This document shows, one piece after another, positions 1 to 5,523 of a stretch of 6,543 nt of DNA (the stretch's first letter is position 1; each line of letters begins with the position of its first letter). This stretch comes from Erysipelothrix sp. (GTDB lineage Bacteria > Bacillota_I > Bacilli_A > Erysipelotrichales > Erysipelotrichaceae), in NCBI GenBank assembly GCA_012520695.1, contig JAAYNU010000159.1:1-6543 (forward strand). Direction: 5' to 3'. The notes under the pieces were generated by a model. That model was not told where the DNA came from and ran no database searches. It saw nothing but the letters and a program-made list of their open reading frames with translations. Position numbers and translations under genes: made by a program.

Positions 1-1
1 A

Positions 2-1354
2 TTCACCAAGGCAAATGTACAAAAACTTGCTCAAGCATTATCAATGGAAGAGCACGACAACGGAGTTGTCATCGGATTCGACCGCCGATTCTTATCCGAT
101 GTCGCAGCGATGTGGCTCGCAGAAGTCCTTGCAGGCAACAACATCAAAGTTCACTTCATCGAAAAAGCAGTCCCAACTCCCATTACTATGTTCGGAGTAA
201 AAGAACTCAACACTAACTACGGTGTCGCAATCACCGCAAGCCATAACCCAGCACTCTATAATGGTGTTAAGGTTTTCACTAAAGGTGGAAAAGATGCGGA
301 CCAAAAAACAACTGACCAACTTGAAATCAATCTAAGAAAACTAGGAACCATCAGAACAATTCCTTTCGAAGAAGGGCTTAAGAGCGGCATCATCTCATAC
401 TACAAACCAAACAATAACTACATTGACTCCATCATCGACTCCATGGACATCAAGGCCATTCGCAATGCAAATCTAAGAGTCCTTGTTGATCCAATGCATG
501 GCGTATCCAAAACATCACTTTCCACAATCCTCAACTCAGCACGCGTTGATGTGGAAATCATTAACGATCGACACGATACACTTTTCGGAGGAAAACTCCC
601 ATCCCCCGCATCCGCAACCCTTGGAAAGCTCCAAGAAATGGTTAAGTCAGAATCATTTCATATGGGAATCGCAACTGATGGAGATGCTGACCGAATTGGA
701 ATCGTTGATGAGTTTGGAAACTTCATCCACCCAAACCTCTTACTCTGCCTACTCTATTACTACTTACTTGAATACAAACAATGGACGGGTGCAGTAGTAA
801 GAAACCTATCAACTACACACATGCTCGATAAAATCGCAAAAGACCACGGCGAAGAAGCTATTGAAACACCGGTTGGATTCAAACATATCACTGAAGGTAT
901 GGAAAAATACAACGCACTCATTGGTGGAGAATCCAGTGGAGGACTCACCATTAGAGGACACATTTCTGGTAAAGACGGAATCTTTGCGGCAACACTTCTC
1001 GTAGAAATGATTGCAGTTACTAAGAAAACCATTCACCAACTCGTAAAAGAAATCTACGAGAAATACGGCTCATATTACAACCAAGAAAGAGACTACCGAT
1101 TCAGCGACGAGAATAAAGAACTTGTACACACACTCCTCTTGGAGCAGAAACAAGTCCCAATATTCGACCAAGAAATTGATCGTGTCTCATACATTGACGG
1201 TGTTAAAGTATACTTCAAAGACGATTCATGGGTCTGTGCTCGATTCTCAGGAACCGAACCTCTCATCCGAATCTTCTCCGAAAGCTCAACTCTTCAATCA
1301 AGCATTGATTCAATCACGGTATTCGAAAGCTTCCTTGGAATCGAATCCATCTAA
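2..1354 (+). CDS. Phosphoglucomutase/phosphomannomutase (alpha-D-phosphohexomutase), N-terminus outside the window
   Basis: The protein is a cytoplasmic alpha-D-phosphohexomutase that interconverts the 1- and 6-phosphates of glucose and/or mannose through a phosphoserine. The frame is open from base 2, so 450 codons plus TAA are seen and perhaps 40-60 N-terminal residues are missing (family about 500). The ATG at 44 is internal, because coding sequence reading FTKANVQKLAQALS precedes it. All late family signatures are present: the phosphoserine loop TASHNP (Ser codon 239-241), the metal loop DGDADR (677-694), the sugar-specificity loop GGESSGG (923-943) and the phosphate loop RFSGTEPLIRI (from 1241). 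The enzyme should therefore be active if the 5' end is intact. Glucose versus mannose preference cannot be decided from this sequence. Codons ending in C are strikingly common, as in the next gene. A weak terminator follows directly, so the gene is probably the last of its transcript. Confidence 0.93.
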   Translation, partial: FTKANVQKLAQALSMEEHDNGVVIGFDRRFLSDVAAMWLAEVLAGNNIKVHFIEKAVPTPITMFGVKELNTNYGVAITASHNPALYNGVKVFTKGGKDADQKTTDQLEINLRKLGTIRTIPFEEGLKSGIISYYKPNNNYIDSIIDSMDIKAIRNANLRVLVDPMHGVSKTSLSTILNSARVDVEIINDRHDTLFGGKLPSPASATLGKLQEMVKSESFHMGIATDGDADRIGIVDEFGNFIHPNLLLCLLYYYLLEYKQWTGAVVRNLSTTHMLDKIAKDHGEEAIETPVGFKHITEGMEKYNALIGGESSGGLTIRGHISGKDGIFAATLLVEMIAVTKKTIHQLVKEIYEKYGSYYNQERDYRFSDENKELVHTLLLEQKQVPIFDQEIDRVSYIDGVKVYFKDDSWVCARFSGTEPLIRIFSESSTLQSSIDSITVFESFLGIESI

Positions 1355-1355
1355 C

Positions 1356-1380
1356 ATCACTTCATCAGTGATATTTTTTT
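1356..1380 (+). terminator. Short rho-independent terminator after the phosphohexomutase
   Basis: A 6-bp stem, ATCACT (1356-1361) with AGTGAT (1367-1372), closes a 5-base loop. It is followed by A and seven T residues (1374-1380). The stem starts one base after the stop codon. It is short and AT-rich, so termination may be partial and allow some read-through into the next gene. Confidence 0.65.
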
Positions 1381-1385
1381 ATCCA

Positions 1386-1394
1386 TGATATAAT
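1386..1394 (+). promoter_or_regulatory. Extended -10 promoter for the 316-residue protein gene
   Basis: The sequence TGATATAAT gives a perfect TATAAT (1389-1394) with an upstream TG one base away, the extended -10 form. No good -35 hexamer lies 16-18 bases upstream, where the preceding terminator sits, but extended -10 promoters do not need one. Transcription would start near 1400-1402. This leaves a leader of about 20 bases that carries AGGAG (1408-1412), 10 bases before the ATG at 1423. Confidence 0.6.
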
Positions 1395-1422
1395 TAAAGC
1401 ACATAAAAGGAGAACACAACAC

Positions 1423-2373
1423 ATGAAAAGAATCTTTGATTTAAACCACACAGACTTTATGACTTACACAAAACAAGACATCATTGAATCCATCACTAAA
1501 ACAGAAGGACGAACGGTAATGTCGGAAACAGTTATCAGCATCATGCCCCTACTAGACGGGATCTCAAATCCAGAAACAGCCAGTGCCTTTGGAGCAGATA
1601 TGATTACACTCAATACCTTTAGCTTTGAATCACCCTTCATCTTCGGATACGACGACAACCACTTCAATATGTTCGGAGGACTCGAAGGAAACATTGATCA
1701 AATTAAAAATAAGATCAAGGAAAACAAACAAAACCCAAACTACATCAAAGACTTCAAGACTATCGTAGGACGCTTCATTGGCGTAAACCTAGAACCCGTC
1801 CCAGAACACATTCCCTATAACGAAGGCGCACGTCTCAATGAGAAGAACTTAATAAAATTCAAGGAACAAGGCTTCGACTACGTTGTCATCACCGCAAACC
1901 CAAACACAGGTATCAACAGCGACGACATCACTCGAGGCATTAAAGAAACACGAAGAGTCCTAGGAGACGACGTTCTCATCATTGCCGGTAAGATGCACGG
2001 AGCAGGCGCTGGAAACATCTACGATTCCGAAACAATCGAAGAATTCATCACATCTGGAGCAGATGTCATCCTCGTTCCTGCACCAGGAACCGTCCCAGGC
2101 TTCACCACGGAACAAACAAAGAAATTCGTAGACCTTATTCACGACCACAAAGGTCTCGCCATGACAACCATAGGAACCAGTCAAGAAGGGTCATCCAATA
2201 GCCTCATTGAGACCATTGCCCTTCAATCAAAAATGGCAGGTGCTGACATCCAGCACATCGGGGATGCAGGCTTCAGCGGTATAGCCCACCCTGAAAACAT
2301 CACCACACTCTCAGTAGCCATCAGAGGTAAACGACACACGTATCGTCAAATGGCGCGTTCGAAGAGAAGATAA
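1423..2373 (+). CDS. Uncharacterised TIM-barrel-like protein (DUF7916-like family)
   Basis: This is a complete 316-residue protein with no signal peptide or membrane segment, so it is probably cytoplasmic. I recall the family as a conserved Firmicute/enterobacterial group (DUF7916), at times labelled PEP phosphonomutase-like or HAD-like. No reaction is established that I can name. Alternating beta-alpha units are visible, with strand-end motifs LDGISNPETASAFGADM (44-60), RFIGVNLEPVP (117-127), DYVVITANPNTG (152-163), DVLIIAGKMHGAG (183-195), ADVILVPAPGTVPG (213-226), AMTTIGTSQEGSSNS (246-260) and ADIQHIGDAG (274-283). The Gly-rich strand ends suggest a phosphate-binding TIM barrel. The C-terminus is very basic (RGKRHTYRQMARSKRR). 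The gene is monocistronic by its own promoter and strong terminator. In sugar loci this kind of protein may handle a phosphosugar, which is inference only. Confidence 0.8.
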   Translation: MKRIFDLNHTDFMTYTKQDIIESITKTEGRTVMSETVISIMPLLDGISNPETASAFGADMITLNTFSFESPFIFGYDDNHFNMFGGLEGNIDQIKNKIKENKQNPNYIKDFKTIVGRFIGVNLEPVPEHIPYNEGARLNEKNLIKFKEQGFDYVVITANPNTGINSDDITRGIKETRRVLGDDVLIIAGKMHGAGAGNIYDSETIEEFITSGADVILVPAPGTVPGFTTEQTKKFVDLIHDHKGLAMTTIGTSQEGSSNSLIETIALQSKMAGADIQHIGDAGFSGIAHPENITTLSVAIRGKRHTYRQMARSKRR

Positions 2374-2381
2374 TATAAAAC

Positions 2382-2412
2382 AAAACGGAGACTATTGAAT
2401 AGTTTCCGTTTT
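2382..2412. terminator. Strong bidirectional terminator between convergent genes
   Basis: A 14-bp stem pairs 2382-2395 with 2399-2412, containing one G-U pair (plus-strand sense), and closes a 3-base loop (2396-2398). Reading plus, the stem ends in TTTT and continues TCTCT. Reading minus, it ends in TTTT followed by GTTTTATATTA. It can therefore stop both the 316-residue gene (stop at 2373) and the opposing cassette whose last stop is at 2442. Confidence 0.85.
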
Positions 2413-2441
2413 CTCTGATTAAATTCACACTATTAAAGATT

Positions 2442-2987
2442 CTAATTTACAAGTATCTGTGAATCACAAAAAAGTTTTACCAGCACTTCAACCGTTTCCT
2501 CTTTACTGAATGCACTTCTTATATTAATCGCATAATCTATTTCTGATTCATTCATCCTTTGAATGAATTTTTTCATGTCCTCTACTACAATCTCATTTAG
2601 ATGTAAAAGCTCATTACCAGTTAACCCTTGAGCCAATTGAAAGACATCATTTATATGTTTCTTAATATCCGAACTCTTTACTTTTTCGCCGAGCTCTTTT
2701 CTCAATGTTAGATCAAGCCATGCTTTTGCTTTGAATACAATCAAATATCCAATTGATAAATATCTTAAACCTTCACCACTAAGAAGAGTAGCGTATTCTA
2801 TCAGGGAGTAGTATTCGTCACTCAATAAGAGAGCTGATAAACTATAAGCTCCATCAAATGCTATTGGCCTTCGTTGATTCATAACACTTAGTTTAAAATC
2901 TATGGGATTTCTAGAATATATCTCTATCATTTCTGGAAAATCTTTATTCGTCGGTTTATCGAACCGATATAGAGTGATTTGAATCAT
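2442..2987 (-). CDS. AbiEii-like nucleotidyltransferase, C-terminal part (split gene)
   Basis: This frame encodes 181 residues that look like the distal two thirds of an AbiEii-type (MNT-fold) nucleotidyltransferase. The start reads LYRFDKPTNKDFPEMIEIYSR (residues 6-26), which in intact relatives follows the N-terminal catalytic segment. Glu22 in MIEIYS is the likely third metal-binding carboxylate. KAKAWLDL (86-93) and the SSDIKKHINDVFQL stretch (105-118) match the helical part typical of these toxins. The ATG overlaps the upstream TGA as ATGA, and an in-frame TAA lies immediately before it. No separate ribosome binding site precedes the ATG, because the upstream bases are AAGAAATTTAA. Expression would therefore need reinitiation. 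On its own the fragment lacks the Gly-Gly and Asp-x-Asp motifs, which are in the preceding frame. It is most likely half of a frameshifted gene, or less likely a genuinely separate subunit. The stop is TAG. Confidence 0.7.
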   Translation of the reverse strand: MIQITLYRFDKPTNKDFPEMIEIYSRNPIDFKLSVMNQRRPIAFDGAYSLSALLLSDEYYSLIEYATLLSGEGLRYLSIGYLIVFKAKAWLDLTLRKELGEKVKSSDIKKHINDVFQLAQGLTGNELLHLNEIVVEDMKKFIQRMNESEIDYAINIRSAFSKEETVEVLVKLFCDSQILVN

Positions 2988-3220
2988 TTAAATTTCTTAT
3001 ACTGATTATATCCAGCATCTTCAACAAATTTATGAAATCTATCCATAAATTTCTTCGTAAGATTTTCTTCAATTAGAACCAAGTCATAATCTTTTGTTGC
3101 TCTAGTAGTTAGCCCTATTAGTGTCGTCACAATTGAAAGAGCCGTACCACCGATAACTACATAACAGTCCTTGAATTCAGAAAAGTATTCTACAAATTTA
3201 TCATTGACGTTATTCTTCAA
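2984..3220 (-). CDS. AbiEii-like nucleotidyltransferase, N-terminal part (split gene)
   Basis: This frame encodes 78 residues carrying the catalytic core of a minimal or AbiEii-type nucleotidyltransferase. It has VVIGGTALS (21-29), the Gly-Gly nucleotide-binding turn, and TRATKDYDLVL (39-49) with Asp44 and Asp46 as the metal-binding D-x-D. Family members transfer nucleotides from NTPs to a target; AbiEii-class toxins act as growth inhibitors. The start is TTG at 3220, chosen because AGGGAG (3233-3228) lies 7 bases upstream and the resulting MKNNVNDKFVEYF matches the usual N-terminus. It overlaps the end of the upstream gene by 11 bases, which suggests translational coupling. The frame ends early at TGA (2986-2984), where relatives continue to about 260 residues. 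The remainder is found one frame back in the next reading frame. One extra A in the AAA before TGA would fuse them into 259 residues reading YKKFKMIQITLYRFDKP. Confidence 0.72.
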   Translation of the reverse strand: MKNNVNDKFVEYFSEFKDCYVVIGGTALSIVTTLIGLTTRATKDYDLVLIEENLTKKFMDRFHKFVEDAGYNQYKKFK

Positions 3221-4244
3221 ATGTAAACTCCCTCTCTAATAAATTATTTAACTCAGACTGAACCCTAGCATCTGGATTCTTCCTATTTATTAAATATAGT
3301 GAAATAGGATCAACATACTTATTTAGATCATCAACTTTTATGGGTCCATAACTCCAAACTTCAAGTGTTACAAAATCAGATGAATGATTTTTCATTTGAT
3401 AAGAATTAAACTGTTCGTTTGAATAGTAAGAAAATCTTTCAACTAATTCCTTATAAGTACTAATGCTAATAGCATAGGTATCCGTTCCGAATTCCTCTAG
3501 ATTGGTGTAATACGCGAGTGCTCCGTTACCACTAACGAAACATTCTAATCTGTTCTTAACTTTATCAAATTCTTCTTTCGACATGACGATTTCCCCTATA
3601 ACTGGAGATATCATTAAATCTTTTCCTGTATTCCAAATGTTTGCAGTATCCATCGCTAGTGACCAAGAATTATGTTTGTTTTTTTCTATATTATTATAAA
3701 TTCCAATGTTCGCCATTAAGTCCAGGCTTCGATAGATAGTTGGCATTGATAGTTGTGTTTGATTTGATAAATCTTTAGGAGTTATATTTCTTTTTGTTTT
3801 TGACAAAATTAAAATACCAATGAAGATATGTTGTTGTGCAGGAGTGAATTGTTCTGAAAATATTGCTCTTTTATCATAATTTGGCTTTAAGAGCGCTCCA
3901 ATAAATGGTAGGTAAACTTCCTCTTTTACTATGAAAGGAATCCTTTCTTTGATTAATTGCATTCTCCAGAATGAAGGTAGCTCTTCAAATTTAACTACAA
4001 GTTCACCAGAGAATTTCCTACTAATAAAATCTAGATTCGAAACTATTTCAACCAAACTATTTATTTTTTGAACTAATTCTAACAATAAAATTGGTTTATT
4101 ATATCCTTCGATCCTGAATTCTCTGAAATTGTATCTCTTATAATAGAACATTGGTAAAGATTCAGTGAACACTGGTTTGGTTCCATCATCCATTATGATA
4201 CCAACACTATTAAATAGATTCTTAGTTTCTTTATGATTATTCAT
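3210..4244 (-). CDS. AbiEi-like winged-helix antitoxin/regulator
   Basis: This frame encodes 344 residues, first gene of the minus-strand cassette. A winged-helix DNA-binding region lies in the middle (about 135-195), with the recognition-helix-like stretch NQTQLSMPTIYRSLDLMANI (161-180). The C-terminal half holds SGNGALAYYTNLE (238-250) and LEVWSYGPI...VDPISLYLI (294-319), which I recall from MarR-like or AbiEi-like proteins encoded directly before AbiEii-type nucleotidyltransferases. Known AbiEi proteins neutralise the toxin and repress their own operon by binding inverted repeats, and a large palindrome sits just upstream here. ATG 4244 is preferred over the upstream TTG (4280) because AGAGGTG (4256-4250) is 5 bases in front of it and the predicted transcript starts near 4260. 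The gene is AT-rich and opposite in orientation to its neighbours, consistent with acquisition. Alternatively it may be a stand-alone regulator, since identity rests on recalled family features. Confidence 0.68.
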   Translation of the reverse strand: MNNHKETKNLFNSVGIIMDDGTKPVFTESLPMFYYKRYNFREFRIEGYNKPILLLELVQKINSLVEIVSNLDFISRKFSGELVVKFEELPSFWRMQLIKERIPFIVKEEVYLPFIGALLKPNYDKRAIFSEQFTPAQQHIFIGILILSKTKRNITPKDLSNQTQLSMPTIYRSLDLMANIGIYNNIEKNKHNSWSLAMDTANIWNTGKDLMISPVIGEIVMSKEEFDKVKNRLECFVSGNGALAYYTNLEEFGTDTYAISISTYKELVERFSYYSNEQFNSYQMKNHSSDFVTLEVWSYGPIKVDDLNKYVDPISLYLINRKNPDARVQSELNNLLEREFTFEE

Positions 4245-4249
4245 ATTTT

Positions 4250-4256
4250 CACCTCT
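4250..4256 (-). promoter_or_regulatory. Ribosome binding site that fixes the AbiEi-like start
   Basis: The minus strand reads AGAGGTG (4256-4250), then five bases, then ATG (4244-4242). The alternative TTG at 4280 lies inside the promoter's spacer and would not be transcribed, so this site decides the start. Confidence 0.75.
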
Positions 4257-4266
4257 TCTTAACTTA

Positions 4267-4295
4267 ATATTATCACACAATCATTAAATTATCAA
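4267..4295 (-). promoter_or_regulatory. Promoter of the AbiE-like cassette, embedded in the palindrome
   Basis: On the minus strand TTGATA (4295-4290) and TAATAT (4272-4267) are separated by 17 bases. TTGATA matches TTGACA at 5 of 6 positions and TAATAT matches TATAAT at 4 of 6. Transcription would start near 4260, giving a leader of about 16 bases with the ribosome binding site. The corresponding mirror positions on the plus strand read ATGATA and TAATTT, so only the minus direction has the better hexamers. Confidence 0.6.
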
Positions 4296-4326
4296 CGATA
4301 TGATAATTTAATGATTGTGTGATAAT
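4269..4326. repeat. 58-bp perfect palindrome (26-bp arms, 6-base centre), probable operator
   Basis: The left arm 4269-4294 begins ATTATCACACAATCATT and is perfectly complementary to the right arm 4301-4326, which ends AATGATTGTGTGATAAT. The centre is ACGATA (4295-4300). The left arm covers almost all of the promoter of the minus-strand cassette. Known AbiEi antitoxins bind inverted repeats of about 23 bp in their own promoter, so this is a natural autoregulatory operator. There is no T tract after it, and its position upstream of a start argues against a terminator. Confidence 0.85.
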
Positions 4327-4652
4327 TTCAATTTTAGCTTCTATTCTCAAAGCTTGTAATCAAATAGTTGGACTAAAGCAAAAAAGATTTCGCCCCTTTC
4401 ATAATCTTCAGGTGAAGACTCAGAAGAAACCATTCTTATTAAGTTCTGTCAATAAAGTGTTTATGTCGTCGAGCACCGATATAGTCCGAACGCTTCGAAA
4501 GGATCTCATGGTTCGCCTGCACGTCCTCCATAATTGAATGGCTGAGAATAATATATCCATAAACTTATGAATTAAAATCCATGATCCACCAGCAACGGAC
4601 CCGATGCTTTATTTAGCATATCCATATCCATCCTTCAAAGAGCCTGTATTTG
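4327..4652. other. Intergenic stretch without a supported gene
   Basis: These roughly 325 bases between the palindrome and the regulator's promoter contain no frame I believe. The longest plus frame (4319-4537) starts inside the palindrome, has no ribosome binding site and no family resemblance. On the minus strand only short frames of about 30-40 codons exist. A GC-richer patch at about 4467-4535 stands out from AT-rich surroundings. It could be a decayed gene fragment, and I cannot assign it. I see no tRNA, riboswitch or CRISPR structure. Confidence 0.5.
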
Positions 4653-4661
4653 TGATATTAT
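4634..4661 (+). promoter_or_regulatory. Promoter of the RpiR-family regulator
   Basis: TTCAAA (4634-4639) and TATTAT (4656-4661) are 16 bases apart. A TG at 4653-4654 makes the -10 an extended type (TGATATTAT). Transcription would start near 4668, only a few bases before the ATG at 4673. This favours initiation at the later GTG. Confidence 0.55.
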
Positions 4662-4674
4662 AAAGATAATACAT

Positions 4675-4680
4675 GGAGGA
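4675..4680 (+). promoter_or_regulatory. Ribosome binding site that points to the GTG start at 4688
   Basis: GGAGGA is followed by seven bases and GTG (4688-4690). It overlaps the in-frame ATG at 4673, which itself has no upstream Shine-Dalgarno sequence. The regulator therefore most likely starts at GTG. Confidence 0.75.
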
Positions 4681-4687
4681 AAAACAC

Positions 4688-5404
4688 GTGTTCAATTCTG
4701 AAAATCTGTCATTACTTAACGATTTAGAATACGATCTATATAACTACATTATTTCGCACCGTGAAGAAGTTGTATCAATGACGATTCGAGACTTAGCGAC
4801 AATCGCTCATGTTTCACCGACTTCAATTCTACGATTTTGTAAGAAGTTAAATTTCCAAGGCTATGCTGAGTTTAAACTCTATCTAAAGATGTCTATGGAC
4901 AAGAATGAGACTATTGAGTATAGAAATAATACAGAATCGGTACTCGAATACTTTAAAATGATTAATAATAATGAGTTCAATGAGGTCATTGATCTCGCCG
5001 CATCATACATCTGTAAGGTTCATTCCGTAATCTTTCTCGGAATTGGTACTTCTGGTATTCTAGCGAATTATGCTGCTCGTTATTTTTCGAATGTCGGGAA
5101 ATTCGCGCTGGCCATTGATGATCCCTTCTTTCCTGTGAGAGTTGAAAGTGAAGCAGTCATCGTTGTCCTTTCAGTGAGTGGTGAAACTAAAGAGCTCATC
5201 AACACCATTAACCAAATGAAGAACGAGAACTGTTATATCATCTCGATTACAAATTCATCTAAAAATACAATTTCGAAGATATCTGATTTGAATATTAATT
5301 ATCATTTACCCGAAGATGTATTACCGGATCATGTTAATCTCACAACACAAGTTCCTGTAATTCATATTATCGAATCCATCGCAAAAAATATCACAAACAT
5401 CTGA
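4688..5404 (+). CDS. MurR/RpiR-family transcriptional regulator
   Basis: The protein is a 238-residue phosphosugar-sensing regulator. The N-terminal HTH spans about residues 30-65 (MTIRDLATIAHVSPTSILRFCKKL), with the SPTSILRFCKKL helix typical of RpiR proteins. The C-terminal SIS domain (about 100-238) has the sugar-phosphate loop FLGIGTSG (116-123) and VLSVSGETKEL (160-170), whose Ser/Gly/Glu pattern contacts phosphosugars in SIS folds. Family members are cytoplasmic dimers that bind DNA near sugar genes in response to a phosphorylated sugar. The GH1 phospho-glycosidase gene begins 131 bases downstream on the same strand, so it is the most likely target. GTG 4688 is chosen over ATG 4673 because GGAGGA precedes it at the right distance; the longer form would be 243 residues. 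Slightly short for the family (about 250-285) but complete. TGA stop, merging into a terminator. Confidence 0.9.
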   Translation: MFNSENLSLLNDLEYDLYNYIISHREEVVSMTIRDLATIAHVSPTSILRFCKKLNFQGYAEFKLYLKMSMDKNETIEYRNNTESVLEYFKMINNNEFNEVIDLAASYICKVHSVIFLGIGTSGILANYAARYFSNVGKFALAIDDPFFPVRVESEAVIVVLSVSGETKELINTINQMKNENCYIISITNSSKNTISKISDLNINYHLPEDVLPDHVNLTTQVPVIHIIESIAKNITNI

Positions 5405-5427
5405 CAGTCGCCTTGACTGTCTTTTTT
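5403..5427 (+). terminator. Rho-independent terminator after the regulator gene
   Basis: A 7-bp perfect stem, GACAGTC (5403-5409) with GACTGTC (5415-5421), closes the loop GCCTT and is followed by six T residues (5422-5427). Its first two bases are the last two of the TGA stop codon. It separates regulator transcription from the glycosidase gene. Confidence 0.88.
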
Positions 5428-5468
5428 GTACCATGTTGTGGAATCTGTCCCAGACTACGTGTATGACC

Positions 5469-5496
5469 TTGTTTATTAAATCACAGGGTTTACAAT
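5469..5496 (+). promoter_or_regulatory. Candidate promoter of the 6-phospho-beta-glucosidase gene
   Basis: TACAAT (5491-5496, 5 of 6 matches to TATAAT) is preceded by TTGTTT (5469-5474, 3 of 6) at a 16-base spacing. The expected start is near 5503, giving a leader of about 30 bases. The weak -35 fits an activated or inducible sugar promoter. I find no convincing CcpA site or clean operator palindrome here. Confidence 0.45.
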
Positions 5497-5523
5497 GGTA
5501 GTGCTTACATAGCTAAACAGTAA

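Noticed and set aside
92..319. Minus-strand and shifted frames inside the mutase, barrel-like gene and others
   Set aside because: They are antisense or out-of-frame shadows of well-supported genes, without ribosome binding sites or recognisable products.
2423..2464. Inverted repeat ATTCACA/TGTGAAT
   Set aside because: Only 7 bp with a 28-base gap, partly inside the coding end of the minus-strand gene; chance level, and a much better hairpin sits beside it.
2984..2986. TGA read as tryptophan (Mycoplasma code)
   Set aside because: Reading through gives non-homologous sequence, Trp is encoded by TGG elsewhere, and TGA terminates the RpiR-family gene right at its terminator.
2984..2999. Programmed -1 frameshift joining the two nucleotidyltransferase frames
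   Set aside because: The zero-frame codons are AAG AAA TTT AAA TGA and give no X XXY YYZ slippery heptamer in the right phase; I see no clear downstream stimulator. A simple one-base loss explains it better.
4319..4537. 72-codon plus-strand open frame
   Set aside because: It starts inside the palindrome, has no ribosome binding site, and its translation resembles no family I know.
4604..4619. Small hairpin ATGCT...AGCAT
   Set aside because: Five base pairs without a T tract; too short to support a terminator or riboswitch.
5488..5508. Imperfect dyad in the glycosidase promoter as RpiR operator
   Set aside because: Only scattered positions are symmetrical, so it cannot be told from chance; no second copy is visible near the regulator.
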